Assembly (NCBI RefSeq): GCF_000756375.1
Contig: NZ_JNFD01000039.1
Span: forward strand, 1 to 59,865
DNA length: 59,865 nucleotides
Reading direction: 5' to 3'
DNA from: Sphingopyxis sp. LC81
GTDB lineage: Bacteria > Pseudomonadota > Alphaproteobacteria > Sphingomonadales > Sphingomonadaceae
Positions 45,822 through 54,551 of the stretch are shown piece after piece (position 1 is the stretch's first letter; each line of letters opens with the position of its first letter). A model generated the notes under the pieces. The model was not told the DNA's origin, did no database searches, and was given only the letters and a program-made list of their open reading frames with translations. The position numbers and the translations under genes were made by a program.

Positions 45822-46832
45822 ATGTCCGCTCCGCGCCTTGTCCATGTCGACGACAGCCTGCCCGGCATCAGCCGCACCCGTTCGGGCGTCGGCTGGCGCT
45901 ATCGCGACGCCAGGGGCAAGATCATCCGCGACCGCGACGAGATCGACCGGCTCAACGCGATCGCGCTTCCGCCGGCCTATGAGGACGCATGGTTCTGCCC
46001 CGCGGCGAACGGCCATATCCTCGCGACCGGCTACGACGCGCGCGGGCGCAAGCAATATCGCTATCATCCTGATTTCCGGATGGCGCGCGAGGCCGATAAA
46101 TATGACCGCTGCGCCGCCTTCGGCCATGCGCTGCCGTTGCTGCGCGCGCGCCTCGTCGATGATCTGAACCGCCGGACGCTCGGCCCGGAACGCGTCGTCG
46201 CGGCGGTCGTGCGCCTGCTCGACCTCGCCGCGCTGCGGGTCGGGAACGAACAATATGTCGCGGCGAACAAAAGCTTCGGCGCGACGACGCTTCGCCAGCG
46301 CCACGCCAAACTCTCGGGCAAGACGCTCCGCCTCAAATATATCGCCAAGGGCGGCGCCAAGCGCGAGGTCACGATCAGCGACCGCAGCCTCACCACGCTG
46401 GTGCGCCGGCTCCAGGACCTGCCCGGCCAGAATCTCTTTCAATATGAGGATGAGGGTGCCCTCTGCGCCGTCGCGTCCGACGATGTGAACGCCTATATCC
46501 GCGAAGCGATGGGCGACGAGTTCAGCGCCAAGCATTTCCGCACCTGGTCGGCGAGCGTCGAGGCATTCGCCTTCCTCTACGACGCGCCCGAACCGCCGAC
46601 CTTAAAGGCGATGCTCGAACATGTCGCGGACCGCCTCGGCAACACCCCCGCGATTGCGCGCAAGGCCTATGTCCACCCGGCAATGCTCGCCGCGGCGCAG
46701 GCGCGCGAAGACTTTGCCGCGATGGTCGGCAACCTGCCGCGCGCGACGCGCTATCTTTCGCGTTACGAACGCGGATTTTTGACCTATCTGGAGCAGGCGC
46801 CCGCGGCCGCGGTGCTGCTCCAATCCGCCTGA
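45822..46832 (+). CDS. DNA topoisomerase IB (poxvirus type)
   Basis: A 336-aa bacterial topoisomerase IB. Catalytic region seen: LAALRVGNEQY, KHFRTWSASVEA and the tyrosine loop NTPAIARKAYVHP with the nucleophilic Tyr; YHPDFRMARE in the N-terminal DNA-binding half. It relaxes supercoils via a 3'-phosphotyrosine. Isolated, 59 bp after the acyltransferase. Confidence 0.93.
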   Translation: MSAPRLVHVDDSLPGISRTRSGVGWRYRDARGKIIRDRDEIDRLNAIALPPAYEDAWFCPAANGHILATGYDARGRKQYRYHPDFRMAREADKYDRCAAFGHALPLLRARLVDDLNRRTLGPERVVAAVVRLLDLAALRVGNEQYVAANKSFGATTLRQRHAKLSGKTLRLKYIAKGGAKREVTISDRSLTTLVRRLQDLPGQNLFQYEDEGALCAVASDDVNAYIREAMGDEFSAKHFRTWSASVEAFAFLYDAPEPPTLKAMLEHVADRLGNTPAIARKAYVHPAMLAAAQAREDFAAMVGNLPRATRYLSRYERGFLTYLEQAPAAAVLLQSA

Positions 46833-46853
46833 TCCGACGTACATAGGACCCCC

Positions 46854-48059
46854 ATGAATTTCTCCATCCTCGCCGCCGCGACCACCGCCGCCCCGAAAGC
46901 TGCGCCCGCAAAGGCGGCCGCGACCGACCCGCTCGCCGACCTGCAACGCACTTGGGACATGAGCCTCGCGTGGGTGGAAATTCACTGGCTGCAGATCGGC
47001 ATCGCGATCGGCGTCGGCCTGCTCATCTATTTCCTGCTGTCGATGGCCCGCCGCTTTGCGCTCAAATATGCGCGGTCGGCCGAAGGCGACCTCTCGCTGA
47101 CCCACATCGCCGGGCGCGTGATCCACAAGACCAAATCATCGGTGCTCGCGATCATCGCGATCCGCATGGTCGCGGGCTATGCGCAGCCGCCCGCCGTGAT
47201 CATGCATCTGGTCCAGCTCGTCTTCACCGTCGCGGTGGTGCTGCAGGTCGCGATCTGGGCGCGCGAGATCGTGCTCGGGCTGATCCAGCGCCGCGCCGCC
47301 GAGGGCAATAACGAGACGCTCAGCAACGCGATGGGCATCATCCGCCTGCTGATCAGCATCGCGCTCTTCGCGATCGCGGCGATCGTCATCCTCGACAATA
47401 TGGGCGTGAACGTCACGGGCCTCATCGCCGGCCTCGGTATCGGCGGCATCGCGATCGGCCTCGCCGCGCAGGGGATATTTTCCGACCTCTTCGCCTCGCT
47501 CTCGATCATCTTCGACCGCCCGTTCCGCGTCGGCGAAACGATCAAATATGATATGAGCACCGCGACGGTCGAACGCATCGGGCTCAAGAGCACGCGCCTC
47601 CGTTCGCTCAACGGCGAATTGCTCGTGATCTCGAACACAAATTTGCTGAGCAAGGAGATCACCAACTTCGCGCATCTCCACCGCCGCCGGATCACCTTCA
47701 AGATCGGCGTCATCTACCAGACGACCCCCACCATGCTCCGCGACCTGCCGGCGTTGCTCGAGGAGCAGGTGGTTGCCGGCGGCCAGGAATTCATCCGCTC
47801 GAGCTTTTTGACCTTCGGCCCGTCGAGCCTCGATTTCGAACTGATCTTCGATGTCTTCAGCGACGATTATGATGTCGTCGCCGCGGCGCGCACCGATATC
47901 GCCATCCGCGTTTTCGACGCGATGGCCAGGAGCGGCTACGAGTTCGCCTATCCGACGCAGACGACCTTTACCGCGGCGCCCGACGGGACCATGATCATGC
48001 CCTATTCCGAGTCTCCAAAGCCAAAGGCGGCGGCGGCAAAGGCAGCGAAGCCCGGCTGA
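46854..48059 (+). CDS. MscS-family mechanosensitive channel
   Basis: A 401-aa channel: Ala/Pro N-terminus, TM helices around 50-70, 95-115 and 160-180, pore region GLGIGGIAIGLAAQ, then the beta domain (VGETIKYDMSTATVERIGLKS) and an Ala/Lys tail. Releases osmolytes under hypo-osmotic shock. Start ATG 46854 is just past the topoisomerase gene. Confidence 0.92.
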   Translation: MNFSILAAATTAAPKAAPAKAAATDPLADLQRTWDMSLAWVEIHWLQIGIAIGVGLLIYFLLSMARRFALKYARSAEGDLSLTHIAGRVIHKTKSSVLAIIAIRMVAGYAQPPAVIMHLVQLVFTVAVVLQVAIWAREIVLGLIQRRAAEGNNETLSNAMGIIRLLISIALFAIAAIVILDNMGVNVTGLIAGLGIGGIAIGLAAQGIFSDLFASLSIIFDRPFRVGETIKYDMSTATVERIGLKSTRLRSLNGELLVISNTNLLSKEITNFAHLHRRRITFKIGVIYQTTPTMLRDLPALLEEQVVAGGQEFIRSSFLTFGPSSLDFELIFDVFSDDYDVVAAARTDIAIRVFDAMARSGYEFAYPTQTTFTAAPDGTMIMPYSESPKPKAAAAKAAKPG

Positions 48060-48154
48060 CGCTACGGCGCCGCGGCTGCGGGGCTTGGCTCTTGTGCAAC
48101 GCGGCAAGAGATGCCTAGAACGCGCCCCGAACCAGCAATTTCAGGGGATGACAT

Positions 48155-48613
48155 ATGGCCACCATCACGCCGCAGGAACTGCAGACCAAGGTCGGTGAGC
48201 ATCTCGGCACCTCCGAATGGGTGCTCGTCGATCAGGAGATGATCAACAAGTTCGCCGACGCCACGGGCGACCACCAGTTCATCCATATCGACGAGGAAAA
48301 GGCGAAGCTGACGCCGTTCGGCGGCACGATCGCGCACGGCTTCCTCACCCTCTCGCTGATGCCGCTGCTCGGCGCGAGCACCGACGGCCCCAAGGTCGGC
48401 GGCGTCAAGATGGGCGTCAATTACGGCTGCAACAAGGTCCGCTTCCTCTCGCCCGTCCGCTCGGGCAAACGCGTGCGCAGCCATGTGAAGCTGCTCGAGC
48501 TCGAGGAAAAGCGCCCCGGCCAGTGGCAGCAGACCAATGAAGTCACCGTCGAGATCGAGGGCGAGGAAAAGCCCGCCCTGATCGCCGAATGGATCAGCCA
48601 GTTTTTCGTTTGA
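48155..48613 (+). CDS. MaoC-like (R)-enoyl-CoA hydratase
   Basis: A 152-aa hotdog dehydratase with FADATGDHQFIHID, TIAHGFLTLSL and the catalytic Asp/His pair. Acts in fatty acid oxidation or supplies 3-hydroxyacyl-CoA, which fits a phaZ gene in the same window. Starts a plus-strand series with the thiolase. Confidence 0.92.
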   Translation: MATITPQELQTKVGEHLGTSEWVLVDQEMINKFADATGDHQFIHIDEEKAKLTPFGGTIAHGFLTLSLMPLLGASTDGPKVGGVKMGVNYGCNKVRFLSPVRSGKRVRSHVKLLELEEKRPGQWQQTNEVTVEIEGEEKPALIAEWISQFFV

Positions 48614-48667
48614 GCATAGCCCTCCCCGGCAAAGATTCTGCCAAACTCTTCGAAGAGGAATTACATC

Positions 48668-49849
48668 ATGCGTGACGCCGTCATCGTTTCCACCGCCCGC
48701 ACCCCGCTGACCAAGGCGGCGCGCGGCTCGTTCAACAATACCCTCGCCCCGACGCTGGGGGCCCATGCGGTCCGCGCCGCGGTCGAGCGCGCCGGCATCG
48801 AAGGCGGCGAGATCGACGACGTCGTCTTCGGCGCCGCGATGCAGCAGGGCTCGCAGACGATGAACGTCGCGCGCCTCATTGCGCTGCGCGCCGGCCTGCC
48901 CGTCACCGTCCCCGGCATGTCGATCGACCGCCAGTGCTCGTCGGGCCTGATGACGATCGCGACCGCCGCGAAGCAGATCATCGTCGACCGCCAGGATATC
49001 GCGGTCGCCGGCGGTATCGAGAGCATCTCGAAGGTCAGCGGCAGCGGCAAGGTGTTCATCGAGACCGACGCCGAGTTGATCGCGATGCACAAGGACACCT
49101 ATATGCCGATGATCGGCACCGCCGAGGTCGTCGCCAAGCGCTACAACATCAGCCGCGAAGCACAGGACGAATATTCGTTCCAGTCGCAGCAGCGCACCGC
49201 CGCCGCGCAGGCCGCGGGCAAATATGACGACGAGATCGTCGCGTGCAACGCGACGATGGCGGTGGTGAACAAGGAAACGAAGGAAGTCAGCTTCCAGGAC
49301 GTCGTCGCGAACAAGGACGAGTGCAACCGTCCCGACACGACGCTCGAAGGTCTGTCGAGCCTGAAGCCGGTGATGGGCGAAGGCTTCTCGATCACCGCGG
49401 GCAACGCCAGCCAGCTCGCCGACGGCGCATCGGCCGCGGTTCTGATGGAAGCCAAGGTCGCCGAAAAGAAGGGTCTCCAGCCGCTCGGCCGCTATGTCGG
49501 CATGGCGGTCGCGGGCACCGAGCCCGACGAAATGGGCATCGGCCCCGTCTTCGCGATCCCCAAGCTGCTCGAACGCTTCGAGCTCAAGATGGACGACATC
49601 GGCCTCTGGGAACTCAACGAAGCCTTTGCGGTGCAGGTGCTGTACTGCCGCGACAAGCTCGGCATCCCGAACGAGCTGCTCAACGTCAACGGCGGCTCGA
49701 TCTCGATCGGCCACCCCTTCGGCATGACCGGCGCGCGCTGCGTCGGCCACGCGCTGATCGAAGGCAAGCGCCGCGGCGTGAAGTACGCCGTCGTCACCAT
49801 GTGCATCGGTGGCGGCCAGGGCGCAGCGGGCCTCTTCGAGGTCTTCTGA
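48668..49849 (+). CDS. acetyl-CoA C-acyltransferase (thiolase)
   Basis: A 393-aa thiolase with DRQCSSGLMTIA (nucleophilic Cys near 89), NVNGGSISIGHPFG (His) and CIGGGQGAAGLF (second Cys). Cleaves 3-ketoacyl-CoA or condenses acetyl-CoA. Length and motif set fit degradative or PHB thiolases; which one cannot be said. Confidence 0.95.
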   Translation: MRDAVIVSTARTPLTKAARGSFNNTLAPTLGAHAVRAAVERAGIEGGEIDDVVFGAAMQQGSQTMNVARLIALRAGLPVTVPGMSIDRQCSSGLMTIATAAKQIIVDRQDIAVAGGIESISKVSGSGKVFIETDAELIAMHKDTYMPMIGTAEVVAKRYNISREAQDEYSFQSQQRTAAAQAAGKYDDEIVACNATMAVVNKETKEVSFQDVVANKDECNRPDTTLEGLSSLKPVMGEGFSITAGNASQLADGASAAVLMEAKVAEKKGLQPLGRYVGMAVAGTEPDEMGIGPVFAIPKLLERFELKMDDIGLWELNEAFAVQVLYCRDKLGIPNELLNVNGGSISIGHPFGMTGARCVGHALIEGKRRGVKYAVVTMCIGGGQGAAGLFEVF

Positions 49850-49850
49850 T

Positions 49851-50435
49851 TTGCGGCTGAGCCAACCGCGTATCGAGCCGGTCGACCTCGACCGGCTCGA
49901 TGCCGACCAGCGCACCGCGCTCGAACCCTTCCTTGCCTCCGATGGGGGCAAGGTCGGGGGCGGCAAGATCCTCAACATCTTCCGCACCCTCGCCCATGCG
50001 CCCAAGGCGCTGACCGCCTTCCTCGGCTGGGGCAATTATATCCTCTCGAAGCGCAACGCGCTTTCCGCCCGCGACCGCGAACTCGTCATCCTGCGCACCG
50101 GCTACAACTGCCGCTCGGGTTATGAATGGACGCAGCACAAACGCATCGGGCTCGATTGCGGGCTGACCGAAGACGAGATTGCGCGCATCAAGGCCGGCCC
50201 CGACGCGAGCGGCTGGAACGACCTCGACCGTGCGATGCTCCGCGCGACCGACGAACTCACCGGCAATCATTTCGTGACCGACGCAAGCTGGGCCGCGCTC
50301 GCGCCGCTCGGCGACAAGGGCCGCATGGACCTCGTCATGACCGTCGGCCAATACGCGCAGGTTTCGATGATATTGAACAGCTTCGGCATCCAGGTCGAGG
50401 ACGGCTGGACCGTCGACCCCGACCTCAAAGCCTGA
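49851..50435 (+). CDS. carboxymuconolactone decarboxylase family (AhpD-like) protein
   Basis: A 194-aa AhpD-like protein starting at TTG 49851, one base after the thiolase stop. The active-site-equivalent segment is LRTGYNCRSGYEWTQHKRI: the family CxxC is reduced to a single Cys (C-R-S-G), so peroxidase chemistry is unlikely. Probably a decarboxylase-like or structural member. GAGG lies upstream within the thiolase end. Confidence 0.83.
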   Translation: MRLSQPRIEPVDLDRLDADQRTALEPFLASDGGKVGGGKILNIFRTLAHAPKALTAFLGWGNYILSKRNALSARDRELVILRTGYNCRSGYEWTQHKRIGLDCGLTEDEIARIKAGPDASGWNDLDRAMLRATDELTGNHFVTDASWAALAPLGDKGRMDLVMTVGQYAQVSMILNSFGIQVEDGWTVDPDLKA

Positions 50436-50452
50436 AATTTGGGAGAAAGACG

Positions 50453-50743
50453 ATGAGTGCCATCGGTGTGATCGCCACGCTGCGCGTGCAGCCCGGCAAG
50501 GAAGAGGCGTTCGAGGCGGTGTTCGCCGAGCTGGCGGCCGCGGTCCGCGCGGACGAACCCGGCAACAGCTATTACCGCCTGTTCCGCACCGGCGAGGCTA
50601 GCGTCTACAAGGTGATGGAATGCTATGACGACGACGCGGCGGTCGTGGCGCACCGCGCGTCGAACCATTTCCGCGACCTTAGCGCCAAGCTCGGCCCCTG
50701 CCTCGCCGGCGCGCCCGAGATCGAACGGCTCAGCGCGGCCTGA
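50453..50743 (+). CDS. ABM-domain (antibiotic biosynthesis monooxygenase-like) protein
   Basis: A 96-aa ferredoxin-like-fold protein; IGVIATLRVQPGKEEAFEAVF and SYYRLFRT, YKVMECYDDDAA. GGGAGAAAG precedes ATG 50453. Likely cytosolic quinone- or polyphenol-acting monooxygenase. Last gene of the maoC series; ends 7 bp before the convergent soxR. Confidence 0.88.
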   Translation: MSAIGVIATLRVQPGKEEAFEAVFAELAAAVRADEPGNSYYRLFRTGEASVYKVMECYDDDAAVVAHRASNHFRDLSAKLGPCLAGAPEIERLSAA

Positions 50744-50750
50744 CCGGCAC

Positions 50751-51221
50751 TCAGCCGACCTCGGCGATCTCGCCCGACCGGTCGCCGAGCACATAGCGCG
50801 GCCCCGCCCCGCGCTGCGCCGCCTTGTCCTCGCGGTTGTAGAGGCCGCATTTCTTGAGCGAGAGGCAGCCGCAACCGATGCAATTGCCGAGCAGTTCGCG
50901 CGTGCGCTGAAGCGCCGCGATCTGCGCGTCGATCCGCGCACGAAGGCCGGTGCTGATCCGCGTCCAGTCGGCGCCGTTCGGCGTCCGCCCCGCGGGAAGC
51001 CGTGCCAGCTCGTCGACGATCTCCTCGAGGCTCAGCCCCAGTTGCTGCGCGATCAGGATGAACGACACGCGGCGGATATCGGCGCGCAGGAAGCGGCGCT
51101 GGCCGCCGCCGGTACGCAGCGCCTCGATCAGCCCCTTCGCTTCGTAAAAGCGGATCGCCGACACCGCGACGCCGGTGCGCGCCGCGAGTTCGCCGATCGC
51201 GATCAGGTCGGTCCGATGCAT
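50751..51221 (-). CDS. soxR: redox-sensitive transcriptional activator SoxR
   Basis: A 156-aa MerR-family protein. N-terminal winged-helix (IGELAARTGVAVSAIRFYEAKG) and the [2Fe-2S] motif CIGCGCLSLKKC (Cys114, 117, 119, 125). Activates target genes in response to redox-cycling compounds. The divergent intergenic region holds a SoxR-type promoter. Confidence 0.95.
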   Translation of the reverse strand: MHRTDLIAIGELAARTGVAVSAIRFYEAKGLIEALRTGGGQRRFLRADIRRVSFILIAQQLGLSLEEIVDELARLPAGRTPNGADWTRISTGLRARIDAQIAALQRTRELLGNCIGCGCLSLKKCGLYNREDKAAQRGAGPRYVLGDRSGEIAEVG

Positions 51222-51244
51222 TGTCCGCGCTCCCGCTTTTCCCC

Positions 51245-51275
51245 TTGATCTCAACCTGACTTGAGCTTTCATAAG
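51245..51275 (+). promoter_or_regulatory. SoxR-type promoter with 19-bp spacer
   Basis: -35-like TTGATC (51245-51250), 19-bp spacer, -10-like CATAAG (51270-51275). Within the spacer CTCAA-cctgac-TTGAG (51250-51265) is an inverted repeat similar to the enterobacterial soxbox. MerR-family activators act on such overlong spacers. Directs the glyoxalase-family gene. Confidence 0.7.
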
Positions 51276-51306
51276 CCGCGCGTCAACGCGAATCAGGAGA
51301 AAACAG

Positions 51307-51702
51307 GTGACGCACCCCTTCATCGAGCATGTGAATCTGACGGTCAGCGATCCCGACCGCACCGCCGGAATCCTCTCGGCGATCTTCGGCTGGCACGAAC
51401 GCTGGCGCGGCCCTGCGCAGGGTGGCGGGCGCACGATCCACCTTGGCAGCGACGCCGCCTATATCGCGCTCTACACCGGCCCCGACGGCGAGCACGCCGG
51501 CGCGCAATATCCGAAAGGCGCACCACTCAACCATGTCGGGGTGCAGGTCGACGATCTCGACACGATCGAAATGCGCGTGAAGGCGGTCGGGCTGACCCCG
51601 TTCAACCACGGCGATTACGAACCCGGGCGCCGCTTCTATTTCTTCGATCCCGACGGCATCGAATATGAGGTCGTCAGCTATGCGGAGCCGCGGCGGCGCT
51701 GA
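51307..51702 (+). CDS. VOC/glyoxalase-family protein, likely SoxR target
   Basis: A 131-aa vicinal oxygen chelate protein; FIEHVNLTVSDP near the start, NHVGVQVDDL and FFDPDGIEYEVV. GTG 51307 follows AGGAGAAAA. Likely a metal-dependent lyase, dioxygenase or resistance protein. Its SoxR promoter suggests a role against redox-active compounds. Confidence 0.85.
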   Translation: MTHPFIEHVNLTVSDPDRTAGILSAIFGWHERWRGPAQGGGRTIHLGSDAAYIALYTGPDGEHAGAQYPKGAPLNHVGVQVDDLDTIEMRVKAVGLTPFNHGDYEPGRRFYFFDPDGIEYEVVSYAEPRRR

Positions 51703-51766
51703 ACGGGGCAACGACCGGCGCCCTGCCGCGTTGAGCGATCATCGGGGGGCATGAAGGAGTCTTTCG

Positions 51767-52231
51767 ATGAGCGACGACATCAAGGCATTATTCTGGAAGG
51801 CGCTGGCCAACAGCCCCATCGTCATGGTCGGGGCGACCGGCGAACGCGAACATCATATCCCGATGACCGCGCAGCTCGACAGGCAAGCGCACGGCGTCTT
51901 CTGGTTTTTCACCGCAACCGACAACCAGCTGGCCGGCGGCGGCCCCGCGATGGCGCAGTTCGCCGCCGCGGGCCACGACCTTTTCGCATGCATTTCTGGC
52001 ACTTTGCGTCGCGAAACCGACCGCGCGGTGCTCGACAAATTGTGGAACAACCACATCGCCGCCTGGTACGAAGGCGGCAAGGACGACCCCAGGCTCGTCC
52101 TGCTGCGCTTCGATCTCGACGATGCCGAAATCTGGACCGCGCATCCGGGCGTCAAAGGCATGTTCAAGCTCGCGACCGGCATGACAATGAAGGCGGGCGA
52201 CTTCGGCCAACATGCCAAAGTGGCGCTGTAA
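51767..52231 (+). CDS. PNPOx-like FMN-binding general stress protein
   Basis: A 154-aa split-barrel protein; KALFWKALANSPIVMVG, HGVFWFFTATDNQL and FACISGTLRRE match the pyridoxamine-5'-phosphate oxidase-like general stress family. Probably binds FMN; function unknown. AAGGAG lies before ATG 51767. Confidence 0.88.
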   Translation: MSDDIKALFWKALANSPIVMVGATGEREHHIPMTAQLDRQAHGVFWFFTATDNQLAGGGPAMAQFAAAGHDLFACISGTLRRETDRAVLDKLWNNHIAAWYEGGKDDPRLVLLRFDLDDAEIWTAHPGVKGMFKLATGMTMKAGDFGQHAKVAL

Positions 52232-52241
52232 ACATTCGTCG

Positions 52242-52259
52242 CCCCTGCGAAGGCAGGGG
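52242..52259. repeat. REP-like hairpin
   Basis: CCCCTGC-gaag-GCAGGGG, between convergent genes (stops at 52231 and 52265). GAAG loop and GGGG stem are typical of short dispersed alphaproteobacterial palindromes; may also terminate. Confidence 0.5.
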
Positions 52260-52264
52260 TAACG

Positions 52265-53257
52265 TTAAACCACAGGCGGCCCGATCCGCCCGTCGCGAAA
52301 CTCGAACCCGCCCTCGCGATCGCGCTCCAGCAGCGCCGGTCCGTCGAGGTCGACCCAGCGCGCGCGCTGCGCGAGTACGAAAGCCGGTCTGATTGCGAGG
52401 CTGGTACAGAGCATGCACCCGACCATGATCGACAAGCCCGCCGCATCGGCCGCATCGGCGATGCGCAGCGCCTCGGTCAATCCGCCCGCCTTGTCGAGCT
52501 TGATATTCACCCCGTCGTAAAAGGCGCCGATCCGCGCGACATCGGCCGCGGTCTGACAGCTCTCGTCGGCAAGGAAGGGAATCGGCGCATAGATCGGATC
52601 GAGCAGCGCGTCGGCGCCCACCGGCACCGGCTGTTCGATCATTTCGACCCCCAGATCGGCGAGCGCCTCGGCCTCGCTCAAAATGTCGATGTCGCGCCAG
52701 CTTTCGTTCGCGTCGACGATCAGCCGCGCCCCGGGCGCGCCCTTGCGCACCGCGGCGACGCGCAGCCGGTCGTCCTCGCCGGTGAGCTTGAGCTTCAGCA
52801 AGCGATAGCCGTCGGCCTCGGCCGTCGCCGCCCGCTCCGCCATCGCGCCGGGAGTGCCGAGCGAGATGGTGAATGCGGTAACACGCGACGTCGGCGCGCC
52901 GTCGCACCCCGCGAGCTGCCAAAGCCTGAGGCCGCGCTGCCGCGCCTCAAGGTCCCACAGCGCGCAGTCGAGAGCGTTGCGCGCTGCACCCGCCGCCATC
53001 AACTCCTGCACCGCCGCACGCGCACTCGCAGCATCCAGTTCGGCGATATGCGGCGCGACGCGCAAAATCTGATCGCGGCACCCCGCCGCATCCTCGCCCA
53101 GATAATAGACCGGCGTCCCCTCGCCGCGCCCAAGCTCGCCCTCTCCCTCTATTTCGGCGACGACCACATCGACGTGCGTCTTGGTGCCGCGGCTGATCAC
53201 GAACGCGCCGGCGACCGGCCAGCGTTCAACACGTGCGCTTTTCAGTTGGATAGCCAT
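52265..53257 (-). CDS. dipeptide epimerase/amino-acid racemase (enolase superfamily)
   Basis: A 330-aa muconate-cycloisomerase-type enzyme. Catalytic Lys in LLKLKLTG, metal-binding Asp in VDANESW, Glu in IEQP, Asp in LADESC and second Lys in NIKLDKAGG: the set of the L-Ala-D/L-Glu epimerase/DgcA group. Likely recycles murein dipeptides or racemises N-acyl amino acids. Divergent from YkvA. Confidence 0.9.
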   Translation of the reverse strand: MAIQLKSARVERWPVAGAFVISRGTKTHVDVVVAEIEGEGELGRGEGTPVYYLGEDAAGCRDQILRVAPHIAELDAASARAAVQELMAAGAARNALDCALWDLEARQRGLRLWQLAGCDGAPTSRVTAFTISLGTPGAMAERAATAEADGYRLLKLKLTGEDDRLRVAAVRKGAPGARLIVDANESWRDIDILSEAEALADLGVEMIEQPVPVGADALLDPIYAPIPFLADESCQTAADVARIGAFYDGVNIKLDKAGGLTEALRIADAADAAGLSIMVGCMLCTSLAIRPAFVLAQRARWVDLDGPALLERDREGGFEFRDGRIGPPVV

Positions 53258-53281
53258 GCGGGAAGGCTAGTGTAGATCGCG

Positions 53282-53677
53282 ATGACCGGCAAATCCCTTT
53301 CCGAACGTATCGGCGACCTCGGCCACCGCCTCGCGGTCGAGGCGCACGCCGCCTGGCTCGCCGCGCGCGACCCGCGCGTGCCCTGGCTCGCGCGCCTGCT
53401 CGCGATCGCGGTCGCGGCCTATGCGCTGTCGCCGATCGACCTGATCCCCGATTTCATTCCGGTGCTCGGCTGGCTCGACGATTTGCTGCTCGTGCCGCTC
53501 GGCCTGTGGGTCGTGCGCCGCCTGATCCCCGATCCACTCTGGGCCGAACTCCACGCCGCCGCCGAAACCGCGAGCGAACGTCCGTCGAGCCGCGCCGGCA
53601 TGGCGTTCATCCTGCTGCTGTGGGCGGGGCTGCTCTATATTGTCTATTGGAGCGTACGGACGTCGCCCTGGCACTAA
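53282..53677 (+). CDS. YkvA (DUF1232) membrane protein
   Basis: A 131-aa protein with the DUF1232 core YALSPIDLIPDFIPVLGWL (about 47-65) and a C-terminal hydrophobic helix (FILLLWAGLLYIVYW). Function unknown. ATG 53282 lies 24 bp from the epimerase start. Confidence 0.9.
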   Translation: MTGKSLSERIGDLGHRLAVEAHAAWLAARDPRVPWLARLLAIAVAAYALSPIDLIPDFIPVLGWLDDLLLVPLGLWVVRRLIPDPLWAELHAAAETASERPSSRAGMAFILLLWAGLLYIVYWSVRTSPWH

Positions 53678-53703
53678 ATGCCGGACAGCGAAAGGCGGGT
53701 TCC

Positions 53704-54537
53704 TTATCCCGCCGAGAGACAGACGACGCCCGCCGTCACCGTCAACGCACCCAAAATCTTCTGCAGCGTCATCCTTTCGTGCAGCACGAATGTCCCGATA
53801 AGTGCCGCAAATAATATGCTGGTTTCGCGAATGGCAGAAACGCCGCCCATCGTGCTTCGGCTCATCGCCCAGACCGCGATGCAATAACCAAGTGTGCCCA
53901 ATATCCCTGCGCCGATAACCAGCGCCCCCGCTTTTCCCCGAGGCAGGCGGGGAGCTTGCCGCCTGATGACGATGAAGGACAGGGGAATGAGAAATCCCGC
54001 CACAACAGCTTGCCAGGCGGCATAGCTGGTGGCGCGTTCCGACAGGCGGACGCCAAGTCCATCAACAACCATATAGCTGGCGATAAAGATCCCCGTCGCA
54101 AAAGCGGCGATGGTCGACTTTGAATCGGGGCGGTTGCTTCCGAGCGTCAATAAAATGATGCCCAACGAGACGCAGGCAATTCCTGCAAGCCCCACGCTAC
54201 TCGGCAACTCGCCCGCGACCAGCGCCGCGCCAAATGTAACCAGCAGGGGCGCGCTCCCGCGTGCGATCGGATAGACGCTGGACAGTTCGCCGTGACGATA
54301 AGCCCGGACCAGAAACAGGCTATATCCGATCTGAAGCAAGGACGAGAGGATGAGATAGGGCCAACTCGGCAGGGCGGGCGCGCCCAGGGCCATGGCAAAG
54401 GGCAAGGCCGCGATGGCTCCGACCAGACATATGATCGCCAACGTCCAGAAGCGATCCTCGCCATTCCTGACGATGGCGTTCCAGATGGCGTGGATGAGCG
54501 CCGAAGCGAGAAGCAGACCGACGACTATTGGGGACAT
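53704..54537 (-). CDS. EamA/DMT-type permease
   Basis: A 277-aa transporter with ten hydrophobic helices in two EamA halves; YPIARGSAPLLVTFG and SAIRETSILFAALIG are the paired repeat ends. Substrate unknown. By eye the GC is lower and codon use looser than the flanking phaZ and ykvA, hinting at transfer. It follows phaZ by 14 bp, so it may be read with it. Confidence 0.88.
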   Translation of the reverse strand: MSPIVVGLLLASALIHAIWNAIVRNGEDRFWTLAIICLVGAIAALPFAMALGAPALPSWPYLILSSLLQIGYSLFLVRAYRHGELSSVYPIARGSAPLLVTFGAALVAGELPSSVGLAGIACVSLGIILLTLGSNRPDSKSTIAAFATGIFIASYMVVDGLGVRLSERATSYAAWQAVVAGFLIPLSFIVIRRQAPRLPRGKAGALVIGAGILGTLGYCIAVWAMSRSTMGGVSAIRETSILFAALIGTFVLHERMTLQKILGALTVTAGVVCLSAG

Positions 54538-54551
54538 TTCGGTCTCGATGG

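Noticed and set aside
48062..50035. 657-codon minus-strand frame opposite maoC and thiolase
   Set aside because: Antisense shadow of genes with intact catalytic motifs.
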